This document shows positions 50,119 through 61,900 of a stretch of DNA of 64,000 nt, one piece after another. Numbering within the stretch: position 1 is the stretch's first letter; the number at the start of each line of letters is the position of its first letter. Both the position numbers and the translations under genes were made by a program. This DNA is from Aphrocallistes beatrix (lineage: Eukaryota > Porifera > Hexactinellida > Sceptrulophora > Aphrocallistidae), in contig OY725493.1 of the NCBI GenBank assembly GCA_963281255.1, forward strand, positions 5,218,347 through 5,282,346, in the 5' to 3' direction. The notes under the pieces are model-generated. The model ran no database searches. It saw nothing but the letters and a program-made list of their open reading frames with translations, and was not told the origin of the DNA.

Positions 50119-51766
50119 GGGTTAACATGCGGTAGATAGCAACGAATCGAGATGCAACACTATAGAGGGTTAATATGCGGTAGATAGCAACGAATCGAGA
50201 TGCAACACTATAGAGGGTTAACATGCGGTAGATAGCAACGAATCGAGATGCAACACTATAGAGGGTTAACATGCAGTAGATAGCAACGAATCGAGATGCA
50301 ACACCATAGAGGGTTAACATGCGGTAGATAGCAACGAATCGAGATGCAACACCATAGAGGGTTAACATGCAGTAGATAGCAACGAATCGAGATGCAACAC
50401 CATAGAGGGTTAATATGCAGTAGATAGCAACGAATCGAGATGCAACACTATAGAGGGTTAACATGCGGTAGATAGCAACGAATCGAGATGCAACACTATA
50501 GAGGGTTAACATGCAGTAGATAGCAACGAATCGAGATGCAACACCATAGAGGGTTAATATGCAGTAGATAGCAACGAATCGAGATGCAACACTATAGAGG
50601 GTTAACATGCGGTAGATAGCAACGAATCGAGATGCAACACTATAGAGGGTTAACATGCAGTAGATAGCAACGAATCGAGATGCAACACTATAGAGGGTTA
50701 ACATGCAGTAGATAGCAACGAATCGAGATGCAACACCATAGAGGGTTAACATGCGGTAGATAGCAACGAATCGAGATGCAACACTATAGAGGGTTAATAT
50801 GCAGTAGATAGCAACGAATCGAGATGCAACACTATAGAGGGTTAATATGCAGTAGATAGCAACGAATCGAGATGCAACACTATAGAGGGTTAACATGCAG
50901 TAGATAGCAACGAATCGAGATGCAACACCATAGAGGGTTAACATGCGGTAGATAGCAACGAATCGAGATGCAACACCATAGAGGGTTAACATGCAGTAGA
51001 TAGCAACGAATCGAGATGCAACACCATAGAGGGTTAATATGCAGTAGATAGCAACGAATCGAGATGCAACACTATAGAGGGTTAACATGCGGTAGATAGC
51101 AACGAATCGAGATGCAACACTATAGAGGGTTAACATGCAGTAGATAGCAACGAATCGAGATGCAACACCATAGAGGGTTAATATGCAGTAGATAGCAACG
51201 AATCGAGATGCAACACTATAGAGGGTTAACATGCGGTAGATAGCAACGAATCGAGATGCAACACTATAGAGGGTTAACATGCAGTAGATAGCAACGAATC
51301 GAGATGCAACACTATAGAGGGTTAACATGCAGTAGATAGCAACGAATCGAGATGCAACACCATAGAGGGTTAACATGCGGTAGATAGCAACGAATCGAGA
51401 TGCAACACTATAGAGGGTTAATATGCAGTAGATAGCAACGAATCGAGATGCAACACTATAGAGGGTTAATATGCAGTAGATAGCAACGAATCGAGATGCA
51501 ACACTATAGAGGGTTAACATGCGGTAGATAGCAACGAATCGAGATGCAACACTATAGAGGGTTAATATGCAGTAGATAGCAACGAATCGAGATGCAACAC
51601 TATAGAGGGTTAACATGCAGTAGATAGCAACGAATCGAGATGCAACACTATAGAGGGTTAATATGCAGTAGATAGCAACGAATCGAGATGCAACACCATA
51701 GAGGGTTAATATGCAGTAGATAGCAACGAATCGAGATGCAACACCATAGAGGGTTAATATGCGGTA
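50119..51766. repeat. 48-bp minisatellite, 34 units, 13-unit higher-order repeat
   Basis: Thirty-four complete units of 48 bp plus 16 bp. All units are identical except at three positions, each with two states (AAC/AAT, GCGG/GCAG, CTATAG/CCATAG). The order of variants shows that units 6-18 (counted from the right end) repeat exactly as units 19-31, a tandem duplication of 13 units (624 bp, about 50278-51526). The minus strand is open throughout the array (16-residue repeat with core VASRFVAIY), but this follows from one stop-free frame in a unit divisible by three. No sign of a gene otherwise. Confidence 0.95.
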
Positions 51767-52214
51767 TGAGTCCCGAGAGCACACATTGAGATAGTTTCCT
51801 AAAGAAAAAAACTTAATATCATCATCAACTTTACTTCATAAAAGATGGCAGATGGAGTGCCAATGTTGCCAGGAACGTAAAATATAATATGTGCGTTACG
51901 TGTATTATGAATATGATGAAATAGTTATGACGAATTGATATTGATTCCAGCAATTTAAGAATTAAGAGAGATGAAACGGAGGCTGATGAGGTAGGGCTTC
52001 TTATGTTGTTATATCAGATTAGTTAAAATATGCATATCATTATAATGAAATGCTTACTGATCCCGGAACCTCGATTGTAATTATTTTATTATTTACCCAG
52101 TATTTCAATATGAAAATAGACTAAATTTGTAGCTAATTTAATAGTCAAATTGTGTTCAAATACAGAGTAGATAATATGCATACACGACAAGAATAATAGA
52201 ATGACATTAAACAG
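51767..52214. other. AT-rich spacer
   Basis: About 450 bp, no feature seen. Confidence 0.4.
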
Positions 52215-52433
52215 CTCCTTCATCAATGTGGTTCCTCAATCAGCATAGTAACGCGTCCGTGTAGTTCCTCGATCAGTGTAGTAACGCGGTCCGTGTAGCT
52301 CCTCCAACAGTGTAGTAACGCGGTCCGTGTAGCTCCTCCATCAGTGTAGTAACGCGGTCCGTGTAGCTCCTCCAACAGTGTAGTAACGCGGTCCGTGTAG
52401 CTCCTCCATCAGTGTAGTAACGCGGTCTGTGTA
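52215..52433. repeat. 34-bp tandem repeat with 68-bp dimer order
   Basis: About 6.5 units of 34 bp (core TAGTAACGCGGTCCGTGTAG). The first two copies are diverged; the later four alternate CCAACAG and CCATCAG, so the true recent unit is a 68-bp dimer. Not divisible by three, and no open frame. Confidence 0.85.
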
Positions 52434-53429
52434 AGTCCACTCCGGCTCCACTCCCACCCTTTCCTCTCCGGTCCCTGAACTGTGGTCCCCCCTGCTGTGT
52501 ATGCCCCTTCTATGTTTCCCTCCCGCCCATTCCTTCTATGTTTCCCTCCCACCCGTTCCTATAGTTAATTACTCAGGTTGACCCCTCAGGGTTCCAGCAG
52601 CCGTTTTGTGGCTAACTGTGAATGCACTTGGGACGCATTCATGTACCTTTCCCCAACCTGAGCTAGAATTGGAGGGTGTCAAGGCCGGAGCCCCTCCGAA
52701 TTGAGAGACCCCTCATTATGTAACCTAACTGTATACTTACTATGCCTATACTTATACCTTGACACCATTTAAGGACCTCCCTATACCCTTAGGATGCAAC
52801 AATGAGTACGATTGAATTTGGATGTAAAATTAAATGACTAAAACGGACATTAATTTAAACTTAACTTAACTGAACTTTAAACGATACGAGGTATTCGAAC
52901 TTACACCTACACTGAACTTAATTTTGAACGATATTCGAATTCGACCTTATAACCTAACTTTACACGTCAACGAAAACGAAGAGTTACTCTCTTATTCGAC
53001 CTTAAGCTGAACCTTAACCTATCTTAACGAATGTATTGAGGAGACCACATGGACAACTTCGAAGCTCATAATTAGCAACCCTCCCCCCTCCCCCCAAATA
53101 AGTATTCTAAACCTAATAGAATCAACAATTTTTAGCTATACCCCTCTAAGGGGTATGCACGATAACGATAAACTGAACCTAGACGGGAGGTATAATTTGG
53201 AATACCTCATAAAGCGCACTGAAAGTTTATTAACCTAGTCTACTGACCTAACTGAAAAATAATGTACCCTACTACCCCGGAAATGACGAAGTTAGCGATG
53301 AGTGAGGAATGAGGCTAGAGACATCTCACACCTAGAAAGAAGGAGGGAGTTGATTAGTTTGAAAATGGGAAAGAAGTGAGTGATGGCGTTAAGATTTGCC
53401 ACATACCTTAGCTCGACGGTCTGGCAGTT
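52434..53429. other. Unclassified non-coding stretch
   Basis: A C-rich segment (about 52440-52560) contains a direct duplication of about 28 bp (CCTTCTATGTTTCCCTCCC twice). After that, 52840-53030 is built of CTTAAC/GAACTT-like words that look like worn-out repeats. No gene recognised. Confidence 0.45.
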
Positions 53430-53625
53430 TGGAAGTCCCTCAGTCTGAAGATCTGGTAGTCCCTCAGTCAGAAGATCTGGTAGTCCCTCAGTCTGAAGAT
53501 CAGGTAGTCCCTCAGTCAGAAGATCTGGTAGTCCCTCAGTCTGAAGATCTGGTAGTCCCTCAGTCAGAAGATCTGGTAGTCCCTCAGTCTGAAGATCTGG
53601 TAGTCCTTCAGCCTGAATCTGGCGG
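53430..53625. repeat. 24-bp tandem repeat
   Basis: About eight units of 24 bp (core CTGGTAGTCCCTCAGTCTGA), with alternating CAGTCTGAAG and CAGTCAGAAG variants, so a 48-bp dimer order is visible. The plus frame is open from 53396 to 53668 and would read VPQSEDLV repeated, starting with TTG. I cannot tell whether it is an exon. Confidence 0.88.
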
Positions 53626-54190
53626 TGGAAATTCTAAAAGAGACAAGATCAGGTCGGTCTATTTGTAAAGTCTATTTGTCAAGTGTAAGAGTAGGATAAT
53701 ACTGACCTGCTGGAGAGTTGGCTGTGTAGCGATGCCCCCGGGGGTGATGAGGTGAAGCGTTGAAGAAGGTAGCGAATATTGCCGGCAATATAGTTTCTGC
53801 AGCTTCTTCACCAGTATATATACTATCTCCGGTCCCACACAGCAGTAGGCATCTGTCAGTAGGCACCTGCCAATCATTATCTGGAGTAGACACCTGCAAG
53901 ACTAAACACCTGTCGACTAGACAATAGTGTGGACACCTTTGAAGCAGGTGTTGCCTCTGACAAGTGTTTACTACTGAGTTAATTCTAATTATAACTGCAA
54001 TAGACAGGAGGTTGCGACAGGTGTCTGCTCCTGCATGGAACGGTGTAAAGTATATATACAAGTGATGAACACAGTTTCGAACAATTTCAACAGATCCTCT
54101 TTGCTCTCCATCACTCTTCCAAACTTCTCATCTGATGGGCTTCTCTCTCCAACTCAACACCTACGCCACATCTACAGCACAACCCCATCA
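53626..54190. other. Spacer with E-box cluster
   Basis: Non-repetitive stretch between two arrays. It contains five CACCTG/CAGGTG sites listed separately and a TATATATA run at 54051-54058. A 129-codon minus-strand frame (53672-54061) overlaps the E-box cluster and shows no domain. Confidence 0.4.
53863..54023. promoter_or_regulatory. Cluster of five CACCTG E-boxes
   Basis: CACCTG at 53863, 53891 and 53907, and CAGGTG at 53945 and 54018, that is five E-boxes of the Snail/ZEB/E-protein type in 161 bp. A random 160-bp stretch would be expected to hold less than one. A TATA-like run follows 30 bp after the last. Function unknown; it may also be a decayed repeat. Confidence 0.35.
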
Positions 54191-54700
54191 TATATCCGCG
54201 AAAGCTACGTTACAGCTACATCATATCTCCGGGAAAGCTACGTTACAGCTACAGCATATCTCAGGAAAAGCTACGTTACAGCTACAGGATATCTCTGGGA
54301 AAGCTACGTTACAGCTACAGCATATCTCTGGGAAAGCTACGTTACAACCACGTTACAGCTACAGCATATATATCTCCGCGAAAGCTATGTTACAGCTACA
54401 GGATATCTCTGGGAAAGCTACGTTACAGCTACATCATATCTCTGGGAAAGCTACGTTACAGCTACATCATATCTCTGGGAAAGCTACGTTACAGCTACAG
54501 CATATCTCTGGGAAAGCTACGTTACAGCTACAGCATATCTCTGGGAAAGCTACGTTACAGCCATGTTACAGCTACAGCATATATATCTCCGCGAAAGCTA
54601 CGTTACAGCTACAGCATATCTTCGGGAAAGCTACGTTACAGCTACATCATATCTCCGCGAAAGCTACGCTACAGCTCCAGGTTAACCTCGGAAAAGCTAC
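54191..54700. repeat. 33-bp tandem repeat
   Basis: About 15 units of 33 bp (core AGCTACGTTACAGCTACAGC), with variants CTCTGGG, CTCCGCG and TTCGGG. A longer block containing ATATATATCTCCGCGAAAGC occurs twice about 220 bp apart, so there is a higher-order period. Two plus-strand frames are open through the array (216 and 199 codons), as expected of a unit divisible by three; neither is called as a gene. Confidence 0.88.
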
Positions 54701-54714
54701 GCCGCAATCTACAA

Positions 54715-55365
54715 GAGTGAACATTAATGTTTGATGTCATGATTAATTCCAATGTATGCTATTGTAACTTGTACTTATAGAAATAACAATTAAATTAGTC
54801 ATATGGGGTAGAAACAAATCAGAAATGAAAGGGTGAATAAGTAGTATATATTTAGTGATGGTTAAACCCTCCTATCCCAAAGCTATGGTGTAAATATATC
54901 TTGTGAAAGTAGGCAACTATGAGTCTTGATTCAAAGGAATAAAGCAAGAAAATAAATATATAAATTTCGATACATATTTGTGGACATCTAACCTGGCAAC
55001 ATAAGCAATAATAAATAGCATTTGCAATCGTCTTAAATGTAGAACAGCGAGCATGAAAGTAAATTTTCGGGAAAATAAATCAACAAACCTCCCTAAATGA
55101 ATTCAAAAACAACACGTTACTTTTGTTTCAGAGTAGAAGGGGAGAGTAAATCTATTTCCACTTCATTAATCTAATAATTGAGAAAAATAAAGAAAACAAC
55201 GAAGAATTAGTTAGAAAAAATAGCAAAGTAAACCAAGAAACATAAGTGAAACACGGGTTCAGTTGTATTTTAAAGGATTTTGATTTAAATTATCTGCGCC
55301 CGGATGGTCAAGACGAGATGGTGAGTTATGTCATCTTTGATTTACCTGACAGTAGTTGAGTAGTA
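54715..55365. other. AT-rich spacer
   Basis: About 650 bp with no gene or repeat recognised. Confidence 0.4.
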
Positions 55366-55369
55366 TGTA

Positions 55370-55535
55370 TTGTGCGGGGATGTTGCGGGCTTGCGAGCCA
55401 GCCCGCCCCGCGTGCAACTCTGATGGTAGTGAAGCCAGTGGTACTTCGCACAGCACTCATTTCAAAAGGCGACCGAAGGGAGCCTCCGGCGGACACAAAG
55501 TGTCCGCAAGCCGCGCAGCGCAATGAGCAAAGCTC
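55370..55535. other. GC-rich block with hairpins beside the satellite
   Basis: A 165-bp GC-rich island in AT-rich surroundings. Two stem-loops are clear: 55382-55418 (outer stem GTTGC/GCAAC, inner GCGGGCT/AGCCCGC) and 55489-55507 (GCGGACAC, loop AAA, GTGTCCGC, perfect). On the minus strand a 65-codon frame starting with TTG crosses it. The composition is unlike the rest of the window, so it may be an inserted element or a structured RNA; I do not recognise it. Confidence 0.4.
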
Positions 55536-55559
55536 GGTTGTATTTATAATTCAATAAAG

Positions 55560-55961
55560 AACGTGGCCAAATGGGAGCGAAACCAGGCATTTTATGACGG
55601 AAACGTATTCAAAACAAAGTGAAAGTAAGCATTTTAAGTTTCGATCAAATTGAAATTGAAAGTGAAAGTAAGCGTTTTGAGTGGGATCAAACTGAAATTG
55701 AAAGTGATGTGAGGCATTTTCTGGTCCCTGTGAGGGTGTCCAGTGACATTTTGGGGTTGGAACGTGGCCAAATGGGAGCGAAACCAGGCATTTTATGACG
55801 GAAACGTATTCAAAACAATGTGAAAGTAAGCATTTTAAGTTTCGATCAAATTGAAATTGAAAGTGAAAGTAAGCGTTTTGAGTGGGATCAAACTGAAATT
55901 GAAAGTGATCTGAGGCATTTTCTGGTCCCTGTGGGGGGGTACAGTGACATTTTGAGGTAGG
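55560..55961. repeat. Two diverged 201-bp edge units of the satellite
   Basis: Units start at 55560 and 55761 and are 201 bp long. They are clearly related to the 162-bp satellite but carry about 40 bp more: an internal near-duplication of the GAAAGTAAGC...TTTTGAG part. The two copies differ from each other at only a few positions, but from the main satellite at many. Confidence 0.9.
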
Positions 55962-58900
55962 AATGTTGCCAAATGAGAGCGAAGCTAGGCATTTTATGGC
56001 GGAAACCTTGTTATAAGAGCAAAGTGAAAGGAAGCCTTTTGAGTGAGGAACAAATTGAAATTGAAAGTGATCTGAGGCATTTTCTGGTCCCTGTGGGGGG
56101 GTACAGTGACATTTTGAGGTAGGAATGTTGCCAAATGAGAGCGAAGCTAGGCATTTTATGGCGGAAACCTTGTTATAAGAGCAAAGTGAAAGGAAGCCTT
56201 TTGAGTGAGGAACAAATTGAAATTGAAAGTGATCTGAGGCATTTTCTGGTCCCTGTGGGGGGGTACAGTGACATTTTGAGGTAGGAATGTTGCCAAATGA
56301 TAGCGAAGCTAGGCATTTTATGGCGGAAACCTTGTTATAAGAGCAAAGTGAAAGGAAGCCTTTTGAGTGAGGAACAAATTGAAATTGAAAGTGATCTGAG
56401 GCATTTTCTGGTCCCTGTGGGGGGGTACAGTGACATTTTGAGGTAGGAATGTTGCCAAATGAGAGCGAAGCTAGGCATTTTATGGCGGAAACCTTGTTAT
56501 AAGAGCAAAGTGAAAGGAAGCCTTTTGAGTGAGGAACAAATTGAAATTGAAAGTGATCTGAGGCATTTTCTGGTCCCTGTGGGGGGGTACAGTGACATTT
56601 TGAGGTAGGAATGTTGCCAAATGAGAGCGAAGCTAGGCATTTTATGGCGGAAACCTTGTTATAAGAGCAAAGTGAAAGGAAGCCTTTTGAGTGAGGAACA
56701 AATTGAAATTGAAAGTGATCTGAGGCATTTTCTGGTCCCTGTGGGGGGGTACAGTGACATTTTGAGGTAGGAATGTTGCCAAATGAGAGCGAAGCTAGGC
56801 ATTTTATGGCGGAAACCTTGTTATAAGAGCAAAGTGAAAGGAAGCCTTTTGAGTGAGGAACAAATTGAAATTGAAAGTGATCTGAGGCATTTTCTGGTCC
56901 CTGTGGGGGGGTACAGTGACATTTTGAGGTAGGAATGTTGCCAAATGAGAGCGAAGCTAGGCATTTTATGGCGGAAACCTTGTTATAAGAGCAAAGTGAA
57001 AGGAAGCCTTTTGAGTGAGGAACAAATTGAAATTGAAAGTGATCTGAGGCATTTTCTGGTCCCTGTGGGGGGGTACAGTGACATTTTGAGGTAGGAATGT
57101 TGCCAAATGAGAGCGAAGCTAGGCATTTTATGGCGGAAACCTTGTTATAAGAGCAAAGTGAAAGGAAGCCTTTTGAGTGAGGAACAAATTGAAATTGAAA
57201 GTGATCTGAGGCATTTTCTGGTCCCTGTGGGGGGGTACAGTGACATTTTGAGGTAGGAATGTTGCCAAATGAGAGCGAAGCTAGGCATTTTATGGCGGAA
57301 ACCTTGTTATAAGAGCAAAGTGAAAGGAAGCCTTTTGAGTGAGGAACAAATTGAAATTGAAAGTGATCTGAGGCATTTTCTGGTCCCTGTGGGGGGGTAC
57401 AGTGACATTTTGAGGTAGGAATGTTGCCAAATGAGAGCGAAGCTAGGCATTTTATGGCGGAAACCTTGTTATAAGAGCAAAGTGAAAGGAAGCCTTTTGA
57501 GTGAGGAACAAATTGAAATTGAAAGTGATCTGAGGCATTTTCTGGTCCCTGTGGGGGGGTACAGTGACATTTTGAGGTAGGAATGTTGCCAAATGAGAGC
57601 GAAGCTAGGCATTTTATGGCGGAAACCTTGTTATAAGAGCAAAGTGAAAGGAAGCCTTTTGAGTGAGGAACAAATTGAAATTGAAAGTGATCTGAGGCAT
57701 TTTCTGGTCCCTGTGGGGGGGTACAGTGACATTTTGAGGTAGGAATGTTGCCAAATGAGAGCGAAGCTAGGCATTTTATGGCGGAAACCTTGTTATAAGA
57801 GCAAAGTGAAAGGAAGCCTTTTGAGTGAGGAACAAATTGAAATTCAAAGTGATCTGAGGCATTTTCTGGTCCCTGTGGGGGGGTACAGTGACATTTTGAG
57901 GTAGGAATGTTGCCAAATGAGAGCGAAGCTAGGCATTTTATGGCGGAAACCTTGTTATAAGAGCAAAGTGAAAGGAAGCCTTTTGAGTGAGGAACAAATT
58001 GAAATTGAAAGTGATCTGAGGCATTTTCTGGTCCCTGTGGGGGGGTACAGTGACATTTTGAGGTAGGAATGTTGCCAAATGAGAGCGAAGCTAGGCATTT
58101 TATGGCGGAAACCTTGTTATAAGAGCAAAGTGAAAGGAAGCCTTTTGAGTGAGGAACAAATTGAAATTGAAAGTGATCTGAGGCATTTTCTGGTCCCTGT
58201 GGGGGGGTACAGTGACATTTTGAGGTAGGAATGTTGCCAAATGAGAGCGAAGCTAGGCATTTTATGGCGGAAACCTTGTTATAAGAGCAAAGTGAAAGGA
58301 AGCCTTTTGAGTGAGGAACAAATTGAAATTGAAAGTGATCTGAGGCATTTTCTGGTCCCTGTGGGGGGGTACAGTGACATTTTGAGGTAGGAATGTTGCC
58401 AAATGAGAGCGAAGCTAGGCATTTTATGGCGGAAACCTTGTTATAAGAGCAAAGTGAAAGGAAGCCTTTTGAGTGAGGAACAAATTGAAATTGAAAGTGA
58501 TCTGAGGCATTTTCTGGTCCCTGTGGGGGGGTACAGTGACATTTTGAGGTAGGAATGTTGCCAAATGAGAGCGAAGCTAGGCATTTTATGGCGGAAACCT
58601 TGTTATAAGAGCAAAGTGAAAGGAAGCCTTTTGAGTGAGGAACAAATTGAAATTGAAAGTGATCTGAGGCATTTTCTGGTCCCTGTGGGGGGGTACAGTG
58701 ACATTTTGAGGTAGGAATGTTGCCAAATGAGAGCGAAGCTAGGCATTTTATGGCGGAAACCTTGTTATAAGAGCAAAGTGAAAGGAAGCCTTTTGAGTGA
58801 GGAACAAATTGAAATTGAAAGTGATCTGAGGCATTTTCTGGTCCCTGTGGGGGGGTACAGTGACATTTTGAGGTAGGAATGTTGCCAAATGAGAGCGAAG

Positions 58901-61900
58901 CTAGGCATTTTATGGCGGAAACCTTGTTATAAGAGCAAAGTGAAAGGAAGCCTTTTGAGTGAGGAACAAATTGAAATTGAAAGTGATCTGAGGCATTTTC
59001 TGGTCCCTGTGGGGGGGTACAGTGACATTTTGAGGTAGGAATGTTGCCAAATGAGAGCGAAGCTAGGCATTTTATGGCGGAAACCTTGTTATAAGAGCAA
59101 AGTGAAAGGAAGCCTTTTGAGTGAGGAACAAATTGAAATTGAAAGTGATCTGAGGCATTTTCTGGTCCCTGTGGGGGGGTACAGTGACATTTTGAGGTAG
59201 GAATGTTGCCAAATGAGAGCGAAGCTAGGCATTTTATGGCGGAAACCTTGTTATAAGAGCAAAGTGAAAGGAAGCCTTTTGAGTGAGGAACAAATTGAAA
59301 TTGAAAGTGATCTGAGGCATTTTCTGGTCCCTGTGGGGGGGTACAGTGACATTTTGAGGTAGGAATGTTGCCAAATGAGAGCGAAGCTAGGCATTTTATG
59401 GCGGAAACCTTGTTATAAGAGCAAAGTGAAAGGAAGCCTTTTGAGTGAGGAACAAATTGAAATTGAAAGTGATCTGAGGCATTTTCTGGTCCCTGTGGGG
59501 GGGTACAGTGACATTTTGAGGTAGGAATGTTGCCAAATGAGAGCGAAGCTAGGCATTTTATGGCGGAAACCTTGTTATAAGAGCAAAGTGAAAGGAAGCC
59601 TTTTGAGTGAGGAACAAATTGAAATTGAAAGTGATCTGAGGCATTTTCTGGTCCCTGTGGGGGGGTACAGTGACATTTTGAGGTAGGAATGTTGCCAAAT
59701 GAGAGCGAAGCTAGGCATTTTATGGCGGAAACCTTGTTATAAGAGCAAAGTGAAAGGAAGCCTTTTGAGTGAGGAACAAATTGAAATTGAAAGTGATCTG
59801 AGGCATTTTCTGGTCCCTGTGGGGGGGTACAGTGACATTTTGAGGTAGGAATGTTGCCAAATGAGAGCGAAGCTAGGCATTTTATGGCGGAAACCTTGTT
59901 ATAAGAGCAAAGTGAAAGGAAGCCTTTTGAGTGAGGAACAAATTGAAATTGAAAGTGATCTGAGGCATTTTCTGGTCCCTGTGGGGGGGTACAGTGACAT
60001 TTTGAGGTAGGAATGTTGCCAAATGAGAGCGAAGCTAGGCATTTTATGGCGGAAACCTTGTTATAAGAGCAAAGTGAAAGGAAGCCTTTTGAGTGAGGAA
60101 CAAATTGAAATTGAAAGTGATCTGAGGCATTTTCTGGTCCCTGTGGGGGGGTACAGTGACATTTTGAGGTAGGAATGTTGCCAAATGAGAGCGAAGCTAG
60201 GCATTTTATGGCGGAAACCTTGTTATAAGAGCAAAGTGAAAGGAAGCCTTTTGAGTGAGGAACAAATTGAAATTGAAAGTGATCTGAGGCATTTTCTGGT
60301 CCCTGTGGGGGGGTACAGTGACATTTTGAGGTAGGAATGTTGCCAAATGAGAGCGAAGCTAGGCATTTTATGGCGGAAACCTTGTTATAAGAGCAAAGTG
60401 AAAGGAAGCCTTTTGAGTGAGGAACAAATTGAAATTGAAAGTGATCTGAGGCATTTTCTGGTCCCTGTGGGGGGGTACAGTGACATTTTGAGGTAGGAAT
60501 GTTGCCAAATGAGAGCGAAGCTAGGCATTTTATGGCGGAAACCTTGTTATAAGAGCAAAGTGAAAGGAAGCCTTTTGAGTGAGGAACAAATTGAAATTGA
60601 AAGTGATCTGAGGCATTTTCTGGTCCCTGTGGGGGGGTACAGTGACATTTTGAGGTAGGAATGTTGCCAAATGAGAGCGAAGCTAGGCATTTTATGGCGG
60701 AAACCTTGTTATAAGAGCAAAGTGAAAGGAAGCCTTTTGAGTGAGGAACAAATTGAAATTGAAAGTGATCTGAGGCATTTTCTGGTCCCTGTGGGGGGGT
60801 ACAGTGACATTTTGAGGTAGGAATGTTGCCAAATGAGAGCGAAGCTAGGCATTTTATGGCGGAAACCTTGTTATAAGAGCAAAGTGAAAGGAAGCCTTTT
60901 GAGTGAGGAACAAATTGAAATTGAAAGTGATCTGAGGCATTTTCTGGTCCCTGTGGGGGGGTACAGTGACATTTTGAGGTAGGAATGTTGCCAAATGAGA
61001 GCGAAGCTAGGCATTTTATGGCGGAAACCTTGTTATAAGAGCAAAGTGAAAGGAAGCCTTTTGAGTGAGGAACAAATTGAAATTGAAAGTGATCTGAGGC
61101 ATTTTCTGGTCCCTGTGGGGGGGTACAGTGACATTTTGAGGTAGGAATGTTGCCAAATGAGAGCGAAGCTAGGCATTTTATGGCGGAAACCTTGTTATAA
61201 GAGCAAAGTGAAAGGAAGCCTTTTGAGTGAGGAACAAATTGAAATTGAAAGTGATCTGAGGCATTTTCTGGTCCCTGTGGGGGGGTACAGTGACATTTTG
61301 AGGTAGGAATGTTGCCAAATGAGAGCGAAGCTAGGCATTTTATGGCGGAAACCTTGTTATAAGAGCAAAGTGAAAGGAAGCCTTTTGAGTGAGGAACAAA
61401 TTGAAATTGAAAGTGATCTGAGGCATTTTCTGGTCCCTGTGGGGGGGTACAGTGACATTTTGAGGTAGGAATGTTGCCAAATGAGAGCGAAGCTAGGCAT
61501 TTTATGGCGGAAACCTTGTTATAAGAGCAAAGTGAAAGGAAGCCTTTTGAGTGAGGAACAAATTGAAATTGAAAGTGATCTGAGGCATTTTCTGGTCCCT
61601 GTGGGGGGGTACAGTGACATTTTGAGGTAGGAATGTTGCCAAATGAGAGCGAAGCTAGGCATTTTATGGCGGAAACCTTGTTATAAGAGCAAAGTGAAAG
61701 GAAGCCTTTTGAGTGAGGAACAAATTGAAATTGAAAGTGATCTGAGGCATTTTCTGGTCCCTGTGGGGGGGTACAGTGACATTTTGAGGTAGGAATGTTG
61801 CCAAATGAGAGCGAAGCTAGGCATTTTATGGCGGAAACCTTGTTATAAGAGCAAAGTGAAAGGAAGCCTTTTGAGTGAGGAACAAATTGAAATTGAAAGT

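Noticed and set aside
50119-51766. GGGTTA within each 48-bp unit as telomere-like
   Set aside because: GGGTTA is a permutation of TTAGGG but occurs once per 48 bp, and no run of telomere repeats is present in the window.
50027-51784. A 585-codon open frame on the minus strand
   Set aside because: It is the 48-bp minisatellite read in its one stop-free frame. A unit divisible by three gives a long frame automatically, and no domain, promoter or 5' structure is visible.
53396-53668. 90-codon frame reading VPQSEDLV repeats
   Set aside because: It begins with TTG and consists of a 24-bp repeat. It could be an exon, but I see no gene around it, so it is only listed as a repeat.
54035-54734. Two overlapping open frames of 216 and 199 codons
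   Set aside because: Both come from the 33-bp tandem repeat. Two frames open over the same array argues against either being selected as protein.
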